From Bombardia bombarda (lineage: Eukaryota; Ascomycota; Sordariomycetes; Sordariales; Lasiosphaeriaceae): a stretch of DNA of 64,000 bases. Every line of letters begins with the position of its first letter. Positions within the stretch are counted from its first letter, which is position 1. Shown one piece after another: positions 45,083 to 55,315 of the stretch. The notes under the pieces were generated by a model. That model did not search any database, was not told the DNA's origin, and saw nothing but the letters and a program-made list of their open reading frames with translations. Position numbers and translations under genes: made by a program. Where the stretch lies: assembly GCA_030512295.1 (NCBI GenBank), contig JAULSR010000002.1:6510001-6574000 (forward strand). The letters are read 5' to 3'.

Positions 45083-47419
45083 ATGGCTTCGCAAACTCCG
45101 GAACAGATCCCTGATGGGCAGATGCGGAGGTTTGCTGGAGGCTACCTTCCCATCGAGAATTATGGTCTTATTGGGAACATGAGGACATGTGCCCTCGTTG
45201 GCATGGATGGCAGTGTTGATTACATGTGCTGGCAAGTATAACCTACAATCTTCTCTGTTTCTCACTCATAATACATGATCGTTACTTTTAAGATGATGTC
45301 AAACATACTAACTGATTACCAGGCCTGAGTTCGACTCGCCTACAATCTTTTGTCGTCTTCTAGACAAGGACAAGGGCGGCTACTTCAGTATAAGCCCAGC
45401 TGCCAACCTTAGCTGCACCACTAAGCAGCAATACCTGCCATCATCCAACATCCTCCAGACTCGCTACATCCACGAGGATGGAGTGGTGGATATTGTGGAT
45501 TTCTTCCCGCGGCCAAAGACCGCCCACGTGCTTTTCAAGGGTCCAAATCACAGCGCCTATCGTGAGATGACAAGCGTACAGGAAGAGCTCAAGAAGTGGC
45601 TTGTCCGTCGGGTGGAATGCATCCGCGGTCGCCTCTCATTAGGTCAGTTGGCTTCTTCCGCATTCTTGAATCTATTATTCAGAGTTAACAGAAAGGCTCC
45701 CAGACGTCGAAATCTTCCCTGCCTTTAACTATGCCACGGAGCCTCATATCACTACTATTCTCCGCGAGGACACTGTCGTTCCAGGTTGTGACAGCAAAAC
45801 CGTCACCTTCCACAGCGATTCGGTAAAACTCCAGCTGGACGTTTCCATTGATCGCGGCGAAGATGATACGCGAGGATGCCCAACCGTCCGCTTCAGGAAG
45901 GTTAAGAAGCCCGGCATGTTGGGCGAGGGCGTGGTGGCCACCATTGATGTGTTTGAAGGACAGGCGATTTCATTTATCCTCCGCAATGACCTACCCAACC
46001 ACGTCGACGTAAATATCACAAGCGCCGTTCTCGACTCTCAGCAGCATGATACCCAGACGTATTGGTATAATTGGATCTCCAAAAGCAAGTACAAGGGCCG
46101 TTGGCGCGAGGTTGTACAACGCAGTCTCATGATCCTAAAATTGATGACTTACGAACCCACGGGTGCTATCATTGCCGCCCCTACGTTCTCAATCCCCGAG
46201 GATATCGGTGGTGTTCGGTGAGCATACATCCCCCCCTTATACCCGCTGACTTGTGCGAAAACTAACATCAATAAAGAAATTGGGACTACCGCTTCTCCTG
46301 GGTTCGTGACTCCAGCTTCACGATATATATCCTCCTTCGCCTCGGCTTCACCGAGGAGGCGGACGCCTACATGGACTTTATCAGCGAGCGCTTCGTCCAG
46401 TCGAAGATCTCAGACGGCGGACTCCCCATCATGTTCACAATCAGGGGCGAGACTGACATCCCGGAGCGCGAGCTGACGCACCTCGACGGCTACCGCGGAA
46501 GCCGGCCGGTCCGCATTGGCAACGGCGCCGCCTTCCACCAGCAGTTCGACATCTACGGCGAGCTCATGGACGCCATCTACCTGTACAACAAGTACGGCAA
46601 GCCCATCAACTGGGACCTGTGGTGCTCGGTCCGCGAGATGCTCAACTACGTGCTCACCATCATGCACGAGCCCGACATGAGCATATGGGAGGTTCGCAAC
46701 AACAAGCAGCACTTTACCTACTCCAAGATCATGATGTGGGTCGCCTTTGACCGCGGCCTCCGTCTTGCGGATAAGAGGAACTTCCCCTGCCCCAACCGCG
46801 CCAAGTGGCTCGAGGCGCGAGACACGCTGTATGAGGAAATCATGGAGAAGGGGTATAACAAGGAGATGAAGTGTTTTGTGCAGAGCTATGAGAACAACAC
46901 GATGCTTGATTCGTCCATTCTTATCGCTCCACTGGTCTTCTTCATCGCGCCGAATGACCCGAGGTTTCTCAATACCCTGGATCGTATCATGCTGCCTCCT
47001 GACAAGGGTGGGCTGACCAGCACCGGTCTTGTGTACCGCTATGACACGGAGCTGTCTGAAGATGGTCAGTTTTCTTCCATGCATTTCAACAATAATCTGC
47101 TTTTGGATGCTACGAACAGAGAAACTGACACAGTCCCGTTCTATCGATAGGTGTTGGTGGTCGTGAGGGTGCCTTCAGCATGTGCACGTTTTGGCTAGTA
47201 GAAGCCATGACCCGGGCCAGTGTATACGAGCCCAAATACCTCCCCCGTGCAGTAAATCTGTTTGAGAACATGCTGAGCTTCTCCAACCACCTCATGATGT
47301 TCTCCGAGGAGATTTCGCGGAGCGGCGAGCAGCTCGGCAACACCCCTCAGGCGTTTAGTCACCTGGCTTTGATCAGTGCTGCGTTCAACCTGGATCGCGT
47401 GTCGGAGTTTAAGCGGTGA
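45083..47419 (+). CDS. Glycoside hydrolase family 15 (glucoamylase/trehalase-like)
   Basis: Five exons, 45083-45231, 45323-45642, 45692-46217, 46277-47064 and 47151-47419, give 683 residues. The protein has the N-terminal trehalase-like beta domain (YLPIENYGLIGNMRTCALVGMDGSVDYMCWPEFDSPTIFCRLLD) and then the (alpha/alpha)6 barrel of GH15, starting NWDYRFSWVRDSSFTIYILLRLGF. Later motifs are INWDLWCSVREMLNYV, KIMMWVAFDRGLRLAD and GVGGREGAFSMCTFWLVEA. There is no signal peptide, unlike secreted starch-degrading glucoamylases, so it should be cytosolic; related enzymes hydrolyse trehalose or alpha-glucosides, and the substrate is uncertain here. Intron 1 uses GCAAGT rather than GT as donor: only this restores the Trp codon (TG|G) and keeps the frame. 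Other introns are 49, 59 and 86 nt. Identification of the family is confident. Confidence 0.93.
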
Positions 47420-48511
47420 GGTAGAGGGTGTAGACTGGAGGGATGTCAAACCAGGGTGGTACAGAAAACAAAGGGGGGGGGGGGGGGGGATAATTGTCGA
47501 TATTTTGGTATTAGCAGGCAGTGTTCAATGAAAGAAGACGAAAGTGTATTTTTTGCTTGATTTGTGATATGGCTTGATCTTTACCTCGAGAGGTTTCTTG
47601 GGCTCAAAGAAGAGGGGTTAAAGAGAAGGCAAGCGGACTTTTCAGGTGGTAAACAAACAATTGATGTAGCCACATACGGTATGACGGAAAAAGACGTGAT
47701 AATAGCGTGTGATCTGTTTCGGTTGATTTGGGTAAGAAGGGGACAATGAATGCGTAGGTTGCTGTTCATAATCTGACGTGTAGCAAATATCTAGAACTAT
47801 GAGATCATTTAGTTCACACAAACGCCAAGCAAAGTAAACAAGTTTGATGTGCTCGAGCAACACAGGTATCATCACTTTCAGTACATTCCAGTATTCGGAA
47901 AATACACGAAAAAGAGGAAGAAATGCAAATGTTACCAATCGCCTTTGATTCGTTTGGAACAATAATATTGGCAACAATGCTCACTAAATATTTCAACAAT
48001 TGGAAAAAGGTATATCTATACTTACTTTGAACTAGCTGATTCAAGTTCAATTTTCATTTGAAAGAAGAGCGAAAAGGGTCACAGCCTGAATAAGAAGAAT
48101 TCCCTGTCATTTTCATCATGACTGGCTCTATAACCCATTAATAGGCCATGCTCTTTTTCGTCTTGACCTTCCATGGCCTCTTGACCAAACGACCACACCC
48201 CAACTTAAAACTGAGCTTTGTCACAAGGCATGGTGCTTGCTATCGCCGCCATGTAGAGATAAACTAGTCTTATTGCTCAGGCCTACACCTGATATTCTCC
48301 AAACCGGTGAGTAGTCCTCAATATTCTCTATTCTCGCCCGCAAAGGCAACGAGCAAACACACAACTAACGATCCCATCAGAAAACCATCTGACCTATCCC
48401 CATGATCCCCAATCCAAAACGCCATCGCTATGCCCATTTTACGCAGCAAGGGAATGTCTGCACAACGCGCAAGGAGGAAAAATACACATGAAAAAGAAGT
48501 CCCATCTTCTT
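47420..48511. other. Convergent 3' flanks of GH15 and TAF3
   Basis: 1.1 kb between two stops, AT-rich in the middle, with a G17 run close to the GH15 stop. Open frames here overlap on both strands and have no domain. Confidence 0.55.
47473..47489 (+). repeat. Homopolymer G17
   Basis: Seventeen consecutive G residues 54 nt after the GH15 stop codon, in the likely 3' untranslated region. Long G runs are rare, unstable and able to form G-quadruplexes. Confidence 0.95.
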
Positions 48512-49261
48512 CTAAGACAGGTCCATCTCATCGGCGATGCTGCGATCGCCAAGCGAGCTCAATCCGGAGCTCGGCGGTCTCGAATCCTCCTTCTCGCCAT
48601 TCATGTCGTTGGGGAGCTCAGGTGTCCGCTCGGCAGCCTCCCTTAATCTCTCCTCCCAGTTCTCGATGGTGGGAAATAGCCCGCCCTCGACCAGGACATC
48701 GCCATGCTCGTTGGGCTTTCCGAGTAGGGTGCCCAGGAACTTGGTGTCGTCGTCGTTTTTGCTATGCTTCTTTTTGAGTGCTGTGTTTGGTTTGTTAGTG
48801 TGTGCATCTCATCTGTCATCCATACGTGTGTAGGACGTAGATGAACATGCGGGTTACTTACCATCCAGATAGTCATGGGCCTCATCGTTGCTGTCCAGCG
48901 CGACCCGCTTGATCTCTCGGTTGACGGGCCCCGTGACCCAGGTGAGGAATTCCTCGAGACCTCGCATGTCTTCGACGCTGCGGAAGGCCTGGGAGTCTTC
49001 GTGCCTCTCGGGCAGCAGGGCGCCGGAGCGCTGCAGGGCCATGCGCACATCGACTATGGTGGGCGTCAGGTCCTCCTCGCCACCGTTGTTGTGCCCCGCA
49101 TACATGGCTGTCAACTCGCAGAGGTGGTAAAAGTAGCGCGCTGCCAGGTCCGTGACCGTGTCTAGGACCGCCGTCTTGGCGCCATGATAACCGGCCGCGC
49201 GCAGTATTTGCAGGACGGCGGGCCGGAGCAGCGTGTGGAAAAGGAACGGCGGCGGTGTCAT
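48512..49261 (-). CDS. taf3: TFIID subunit TAF3 (bromodomain-associated histone fold)
   Basis: Two exons, 49261-48862 and 48780-48512, with an 81-nt intron carrying CTAAC, give 222 residues. The N-terminal 85 residues are a Bromo_TP-type histone fold: FLFHTLLRPAVLQILRAAGYHGAKTAVLDTVTDLAARYFYHLCELTAMYAGHNN in the family, followed by PTIVDVRMALQRSGAL. TAF3 pairs with TAF10 in TFIID at RNA polymerase II promoters. A charged linker follows (REIKRVALDSNDEAHDYLDALKKKHSKNDDD), then FLGTLLGKPNEHGDVLVEGG and an acidic Ser-rich end. No PHD finger is present, as expected for fungal TAF3. The alternative is another Bromo_TP protein such as SPT7 or TAF8, but the short length and layout fit TAF3 best. It lies head to head with TAF7. 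Confidence 0.85.
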
Positions 49262-49893
49262 CTTTTCTCTCTCTTTTCTAATTAGGAATGTGCTTAGAGC
49301 TAGCTGTATGGGTTGTCGATGGTCGTCCTCGGAGAGGAATGGACGGACAGGTCCTCTTGGATAGTATTTTGTGTGCAAAGACGACTGGCTTCGCAAGCTC
49401 TCTCAGTGTAAAAAAGGTGAATGCGCTCTCGCCATCATCTCCAAGCCCAACACTTCACTTCACCCACCAATCAAAATTTTGAAGAATGAAGCTCTTCCTT
49501 CGGCGGGTTATGGTTGTTTCGAGAACACCCGATATGATGACGGCGTGCTCTACAGTTGTCCGGTTTTAGGCATCGTCCAGTTTTTCGAGTTCACTCTACA
49601 GGCACGGGTCGAGACGTGACGGCTTGGACATTGATAGTTGATACCGAGCACCACGTCTGAAAGTGAGATTGAGATGAGAGCGTTGAAAGTCGTGAAATTG
49701 TGGAGCCAGAAACGAACGCGTGCAGGCGTTAGTGTCTGTCTGGGCTTGTACCTGCCTGAGGCACTAGGATAACCGCAAATGGTCGGCTAACGTGATGCAC
49801 GAGCCACATAAAAACGGGGTGTGCTCAGACCTTTCCTCGGCAGCAGGCATTCCATCCTTCTTGGCCCTAGCTCCTTGTGAAGCGGTTTCTAAA

Positions 49894-49929
49894 GTACCTG
49901 CCCTGGGTACCTGCCCTTGGGTACCTGTC
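49894..49929. repeat. GTACCTGCCCTTGG tandem, 2.6 units
   Basis: GTACCTGCCCTGG, GTACCTGCCCTTGG and GTACCTGTC follow one another in the TAF3/TAF7 promoter gap. Each unit carries a KpnI-like GGTACC palindrome or a half of it. Confidence 0.85.
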
Positions 49930-50031
49930 TTAGTAGCGCCTCAGGCAGCAGGCAAAAACTGAAGGACAACTGAACCCGGAGACTCTTAGGGAGAGGGAGA
50001 GGGCGCATTGTTAAGCTGCCGACCACTAGTA

Positions 50032-50032
50032 C

Positions 50033-50102
<70 letters not shown>
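50032..50102. repeat. (TAA)n microsatellite
   Basis: About 23 uninterrupted AAT/TAA units. It reads as poly-Ile or poly-Tyr in open frames on the other strand; these are artefacts. Confidence 0.97.
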
Positions 50103-50784
50103 GACAATGCTGTCAGTGCACATGTACAATTCAGTACAATAGGTACCTACCCAGTGTTGGCTACGAACACCCCTCTCCATTTTTATTTTTCCTCGCCCGC
50201 TTGCAGGGTGGTGGCGTTAAGTTTGGCGACAAGGATTGAGTTCGAGACGCCGACCGTGGCGCTAACCTCGTACTTAGGTACCTCCGAACTTCGACAGACA
50301 GCTCCATTTGATTGAGAGCGCGGAGTTGAGGCAGACGGCGACACGGCTCACCCTCAAGGTGCCGCTGGTTTTGAGCATCGTATTATCGTGAACTTAGCAT
50401 CTACGTCGTCGTCTCCGAATCTCTCGATACAAAATCCAACCGAACTAGTCGCAACTCAAGAATCGCATAATCGCAAGCCCGCAAGCGGCAAACACCACCT
50501 AAACACCTCCACACGTACCTCGCAGGACGAGCCTCCCCGTGTCGCGCTTTGCATGCCAACAAGGTCGCCTTTTCAATCGCTCTTAGCTGTCAACTCTTGA
50601 AGCGCAATCCCGATTCCGCCCATTTCATGGCATTTCCGAAACAGACAGGCTCCTGACGACGAGGCACCAGCCATCTCGACCGCCCAACTCTCCCCCCTCG
50701 GGTGGGCAAGACTCCTAGGACAATTGCAACCAACGCTGCAGGCGACATTATTAGACTCAGGATCTCGCAATACAAACTTCCAAT

Positions 50785-52434
50785 ATGGACAGCACACAAC
50801 CGAAGCGGCTTAAGCTAAAGCTTAACAGCAGCCAGCCGAATGGGTCCTTTTCCAACCACGGGGCGATGACGCCCGGCTCTGCTTCGCTTTCGGGCGGCAC
50901 CTTCTCGCCCGCGATGTCCCCAACACCTCAGACGCCCTCGGGCGGACCATTAAAGATTAAGCTTCTCGCAAGGAAATCTCTGCCATCTACACCCGCGGAC
51001 ACAACGCCGCAGAACTATTTCCCGCGGCCGTCACCCCACCCGACAGGCGAGGGAGGACCTGCGACACCAGGCATCCCCAAGATCACCAAGATCAAGGCTG
51101 GAAAACCTGGAAAGCCGCCTACAAAGAAGAGAATTAAGATGGAAGACGATGATGACGATGAGGTCCCGCTCGCGAATGGCACGAGCCAGGAGCCTAAAAG
51201 GAAGAAGCCAAAGATCACCCTCATCAAAACCCCAAATGTCACCAAGCCACCTACGCTCAAGGTGAAGAAATCAGGCAACGTCCCCCTGCGCCCGCTCGGC
51301 GAGGGCTACGACTCGGAGGCTGAGGACCGCGAGCTAGACCCCGTAATCGAGGAGCAGTTTCTTTTTCGCATGATGCCTGGCGAGCACTGCGACTACCTGT
51401 CAAAGGCTATAAAGGAAAAGAAGGTTGGCATTCCGCCGAGCCAGGGCGGCGCAGACGTGCAGTTCAAGTTCCTAGACGAGGACGGACGTCGTGTCATGTT
51501 TACGATACAGGGCCAGCCATACGCCGCTATCTTACTGGATCTCCCCACCATCACCGAGGGCATGAAGACGTGGGACAAGAAGGCCATGGTGAAATCGGCC
51601 GACATATGCCAGATGATCTTGGTTTTTGCAAAGGTCAGGAACGAAGAAGAGGCGAGGAACGCCCCCCTCCCCAAACCTGTCGACCACGGCCATAGGTGGC
51701 CTCATGGCATCACCCCGCCCATGCACGACGCCCGCAATCGCAGATTCCGGAAACGTCTGAGCAAGCTGGAGATCCAGAACAAGGAGGCGGAAGTGGATCG
51801 GCTGCTTGCGGCGGATAAGGATGCCGTCCACAGCAAATTTGAGTTTGTCGATGATAGCGTGCCCGTCGCACCCGTTGGGACCGCCCCCGCCGAGTCTGGC
51901 GAAGAGGGAGAGGAAGAAGACGGCGAGGCAGACGGCGAGGGTGAGATGGACTACTTTGGCGATGCAGAGGCTGACCAGCACGATGACAGCGCTCTATACG
52001 ACGACGCCGCTCTCGAGGCCGAGTTCATGACGGCCATGGAAACACCAGCCGAGACGACAGACGTTGCCACACCGGCCTTTGGCGGCGACGCAGTGACGCC
52101 CGGCACTGCCAACACGGGCACGCCCGCGGCACAGACAGAAGACGAAGGGCAAGCCGCCGAGTCCGACTCTGGAGAGTCTGAGTCCGAGTCTGAGAATAGC
52201 GGCAACGATGGAGAGGTCGATGGTGACGACAACGGCGACGATGGGCGGCACGATAATGTGGCGAGCATCCGGAATGAGATTGCCGCTTACAAGAAGAAGC
52301 TCGCTGGGCTGGAGGAGCAGTATGCCAAGATGGTGCAGCCCATGATGAAGAAGCGACTCATGGACCAAATAACTGGAATCAAGGCGGAGCTCAGTCTCAA
52401 AATGTCTTCTATTGGCGAAGCAGATGAGGATTAG
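50785..52434 (+). CDS. taf7: TFIID subunit TAF7
   Basis: Intronless 549-residue frame from ATG at 50785. Residues 1-165 are basic and Pro/Ser/Thr-rich with KIKLLARK and KKRIKMEDDDDDE. The TAFII55 N-terminal domain begins around 185 with ELDPVIEEQFLFRMMPGEHCDYLSKAI and continues through RRVMFTIQGQPYAAILLDLPTITEGMKTWDKKAMVKSADICQMILVF and HGITPPMHDARNRRFRK in the family pattern. The C-terminal third is strongly acidic with an internal Asp/Glu/Ser-rich region, then a coiled coil (IRNEIAAYKKKLAGLEEQYAKM). TAF7 binds TAF1 and restrains its acetyltransferase activity in TFIID. The ATG is the first in frame and starts with the expected basic MDSTQPKRLKLKL. Identification is secure. Confidence 0.95.
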   Translation: MDSTQPKRLKLKLNSSQPNGSFSNHGAMTPGSASLSGGTFSPAMSPTPQTPSGGPLKIKLLARKSLPSTPADTTPQNYFPRPSPHPTGEGGPATPGIPKITKIKAGKPGKPPTKKRIKMEDDDDDEVPLANGTSQEPKRKKPKITLIKTPNVTKPPTLKVKKSGNVPLRPLGEGYDSEAEDRELDPVIEEQFLFRMMPGEHCDYLSKAIKEKKVGIPPSQGGADVQFKFLDEDGRRVMFTIQGQPYAAILLDLPTITEGMKTWDKKAMVKSADICQMILVFAKVRNEEEARNAPLPKPVDHGHRWPHGITPPMHDARNRRFRKRLSKLEIQNKEAEVDRLLAADKDAVHSKFEFVDDSVPVAPVGTAPAESGEEGEEEDGEADGEGEMDYFGDAEADQHDDSALYDDAALEAEFMTAMETPAETTDVATPAFGGDAVTPGTANTGTPAAQTEDEGQAAESDSGESESESENSGNDGEVDGDDNGDDGRHDNVASIRNEIAAYKKKLAGLEEQYAKMVQPMMKKRLMDQITGIKAELSLKMSSIGEADED

Positions 52435-52983
52435 AAAGGAGTAATTACAGAGGGATACAGAAGGAGATGTTTTACACACGAGGCTTTTGCTCGCATAGTC
52501 AATTTATTTCCATTCACGGGAACATGGCGTGGGCGCATTGATATGGATGGGTTGGGCTGGGTTGGCTATTGGCGTTTTTGACCGGGGAAAAAAGGGGGAA
52601 GAGAGCATCGCCGAGGGCGAGCGAGAGAGAGAGAGAGTGCTGTATGCCTTTTGGTGCGTACCTGTTAGTGATGCATGGCGCGCACTACAGCGTCGCTTAG
52701 CTGCTCTTGTAGATGCGCCTTCTAATTAGAAGAGAGGGATTTGATAATTACCAAAGTGTCTGTTCCCTGTTTCTCTTTACTTTTTGTCTTCTTTTTGGAT
52801 TATCAAAACATCTCTTTGTACACTTATATTCTTCCCACGGTCCCACATACCGTCCAGATTCCCATCCAATACATACATATCTGACACATAGCCACCGTAT
52901 CTACCAGACAACCAACCCCTATTCCCTGCCGAGACCAGGTCCGGGAAAGGATGCTGTTGCTGGCTACATTAGTTTTTATTATT
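52435..52983. other. Convergent 3' flanks of TAF7 and mL54
   Basis: 549 nt between two stops, with a GAGAGA run near 52621. No gene supported. Confidence 0.5.
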
Positions 52984-53738
52984 TTACATGGTCTTGAGAT
53001 AGTTGGCCTCCTTGATCTTGGCTTTCCTCTCCTTCCTCAACGCCTTGCGCAGCTCCTCGCGCTTCTCAACCGCCACCACCGCGTCCTGGACGCTGCCCGT
53101 CTCGCTGCCGGGGAGGTTGATGGACTGCTTCTGCAGCGGTATCTTGGGCGCCAGGGCCTCCATGTCGCCCGACTCGAGCATCTTGGTCTCTTGGAGACGC
53201 TGGCGTTTTGCTGCTAACCGGCGCTGCTTCTTTGATTTGGCTGGTTTGGGGCATAAGAGTTAGTACGATGTGCGCGTATAGTGGTGGTACGAGGGTGCAA
53301 GAACGTTGCAAGAAACGTACAGAAAATATCGCCGGCGTCCGTGTCAGCCTCCTCATCAGCCTTCTTCTGCACCTCCAGGCACCGCCATAGCCATTCAGGG
53401 TACTTCTCGTCGGCGAGCGCAACCGGGTCTGCCTTGCCCTTGAAGTAGTTGAGCCCGTTTAGTACGGTGCCCGCGGGGCAGGATGAAAGCGCGGCCTTCT
53501 CCTCTGCTGCTGCTGGATCGCCGTCTATCGGTGTCGTGGGCGCTGCTGAGGCGGTAGCGGGTGCTGGTGTGGGAGCTGCTGCTGTTACGGCGGCGGCGGC
53601 GGCGGCGGCGGCGGCGTTGCGCGTTCGGATGGTGGTGGTGAAGGCGCGCGCCGCGGACACTGATGATGCGACGGCAATCGGCTGTCTGAGGCGAAGGCTA
53701 AGCCCCGTGCCTTGGCGGAGACATGTTCTACAGATCAT
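52984..53738 (-). CDS. mrpl37: Mitochondrial large ribosomal subunit protein mL54
   Basis: Two exons, 53738-53321 and 53240-52984, with an 80-nt intron, give 224 residues. The N-terminus is a basic, Arg/Ser/Thr-rich mitochondrial presequence (MICRTCLRQGTGLSLRLRQP), followed by a polyalanine/proline linker encoded by a GCC/GCG run. The mL54 core is CPAGTVLNGLNYFKGKADPVALADEKYPEWLWRCLE, in which PEWLW is diagnostic. The C-terminus is a basic, helical KSKKQRRLAAKRQRLQETKML and REELRKALRKERKAKIKEANYLKTM. The yeast counterpart is MRPL37. The longer frame upstream of 53738 is 5' leader. The intron phase (T plus CC makes Ser) is consistent. Confident. Confidence 0.9.
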
Positions 53739-54286
53739 GGCTTTGGGAGGCGAGGTGTGGGTTGCTTTTGCCTTCAGAAGCAAAAGAGGCTGAGTTTCTG
53801 TCTGGGATGGATTGACTGGCAAATGGCAGCGATGGGGATAATGGATAGGTGATGAGCTAGGGTCGGATGGACGAGAGCTAAAAATTTCTACGGCGGCCCG
53901 GACGGACCACTTGTGCAGTTTTGATATCCAGGCACCTCCATTCTGCAACCACTGAACACTCGCCCCTTGTCCCACCATGTGATGGAACGGCGGAATCAAT
54001 TGGCAGCTTTCACAACTTTGCGGCATTGATGAACTAAGTACACAATTGTGAGTGTTTTCTCAAGCGCTTGGGCGTGCCCTCTGTTTTACCAATTCCGACT
54101 CCGTAATATGTACATGCGGATAAGCGACTTTATCGCTCGAGTCCTCGTCCCCTTGTCCTGCTCCTTCTCACGGTGCCCCAGCATCTCCCACTAACGCTGC
54201 TGTCTTAGCAAAGTTGGTGGCCATTGAATCTCATAAACACAGCTCCTATGTCGCATTGAATTCTTGGTAGATTGCGTAGGGAGATA
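53739..54286. other. Gap between mL54 and the complex I gene
   Basis: 548 nt holding the mL54 promoter and the 3' flank of the next minus-strand gene. No gene supported. Confidence 0.5.
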
Positions 54287-54751
54287 TCATTGCTCTGCCT
54301 GCTTCGCGTAGTAGTTCTGTTGCTCGAACAGGTAGCCCTTGACACGGTGGTCCTTGAGCAATTGGAGGTATCGTTCTGCGCCGATTGATCAGCAAAACCG
54401 CTTGCATACGTAGAGTATTAGAGAGAATGAAAAAGGGAGACCTCAGATTGGTCGCGTCCCCGAAGCGCATGTCATTCATCATCTTCCCGCCAATCCCCGG
54501 CACGAAAGAGACCAATTGAACTAACCTCTCAAGTGACCGCACTTCTCCAGGTGGTTAACACCCTCGCGGTAGTAGCACTTGCTCAACTCCTCCCGCACCA
54601 GCCGGCCCATCATGACCTTAACCCACTGCTCCCGGATGATGGCATCTTGGGCTTGCTTAAGACGCTTGGTGTCGTCGTAATCGACTCCGTCGAACGAGGC
54701 GGGAACCGTGGGTTTCTTGGCCAGGAAGGCCGCTGACTCGGGTGTGGGCAT
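54287..54751 (-). CDS. ndufb10: Mitochondrial complex I subunit, NDUFB10/PDSW type
   Basis: Two exons, 54751-54526 and 54375-54287, with a 150-nt intron, give 104 residues. Complex I transfers electrons from NADH to ubiquinone; NDUFB10 is an accessory subunit of the membrane arm on the intermembrane-space side. The diagnostic stretch is ELSKCYYREGVNHLEKCGHLR followed by ERYLQLLKDHRVKGYLF, in which the spaced cysteines form the disulfide-linked pattern known for this subunit. The start MPTPESAAFLAKKPTVP is what I recall of the fungal ~12-kDa subunit. There is no cleavable presequence, as usual for it. The donor is GTTAGT, slightly unusual; the split Glu codon (G|AA) keeps the frame. Confident in the family. 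Confidence 0.9.
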
Positions 54752-55315
54752 GTTTGACGGATGGCTGAGGGCTCGAAGAACGTGTCAAGGTCAACGCCGG
54801 TCCAGACGGGATGGCGTGGGTCGGTCGGTCCTGGTTGACGTCGTCGGGTCGGACTTCGTTGTTGGCGAGCTATACTAGGTATCCGTACGTGAAGCTAGGG
54901 GTGTGGCTCTTGTGGCTCAGGTTGTTTCCCGCCCGAGTGCTGTGCCACGCTAACATGCCGATGGTGGCCCAAGCTCTGCTGCCCGTTCTTCGGCCTTGTA
55001 TTCAAGGCATGATTGTCTAAGCTGGGAACGGTTAGGCCAATTGAGACTTTGCTTCTGGCGTGCTTGGAACATGGAACCCAGTTGCTACACCGCCCGCCCT
55101 GATACCCCACAAGTACCCACTCAAAAGTTTTTTCTGCTGCGGTAAGGTTTTTTTTTCCTGCCAGGATTGTAGCACACCCAAGCTCCCGCGTATAATAGAG
55201 GCCTCGTCTCAAAGCAAATTATTTTTTCCCATCAACCCTTCTCTCTTTCATCAACCAACCCATTCCCTCAATCCACCCGAAGATCTCTCTTCGGCCAACT
55301 ATCATTACCGTCAAC
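54752..55315. other. Divergent promoter complex I subunit / NSR1
   Basis: 564 nt between divergent starts, with a T9 run near 55150 and a CTTTCATCAACCAACC-rich leader before NSR1. No gene supported. Confidence 0.5.

Larger units (their letters stand above)
49262..50784. other. Divergent promoter region TAF3 / TAF7
   Basis: 1.5 kb between the two TAF starts. It includes a 14-bp GGTACCTGCCC tandem, a 71-nt TAA microsatellite and TAGGTACCTA elements near 50140 and 50274. No gene supported. Confidence 0.6.

Noticed and set aside
49889..50180. Open frames with poly-Ile and poly-Tyr
   Set aside because: Produced by the TAA microsatellite; no other coding features.
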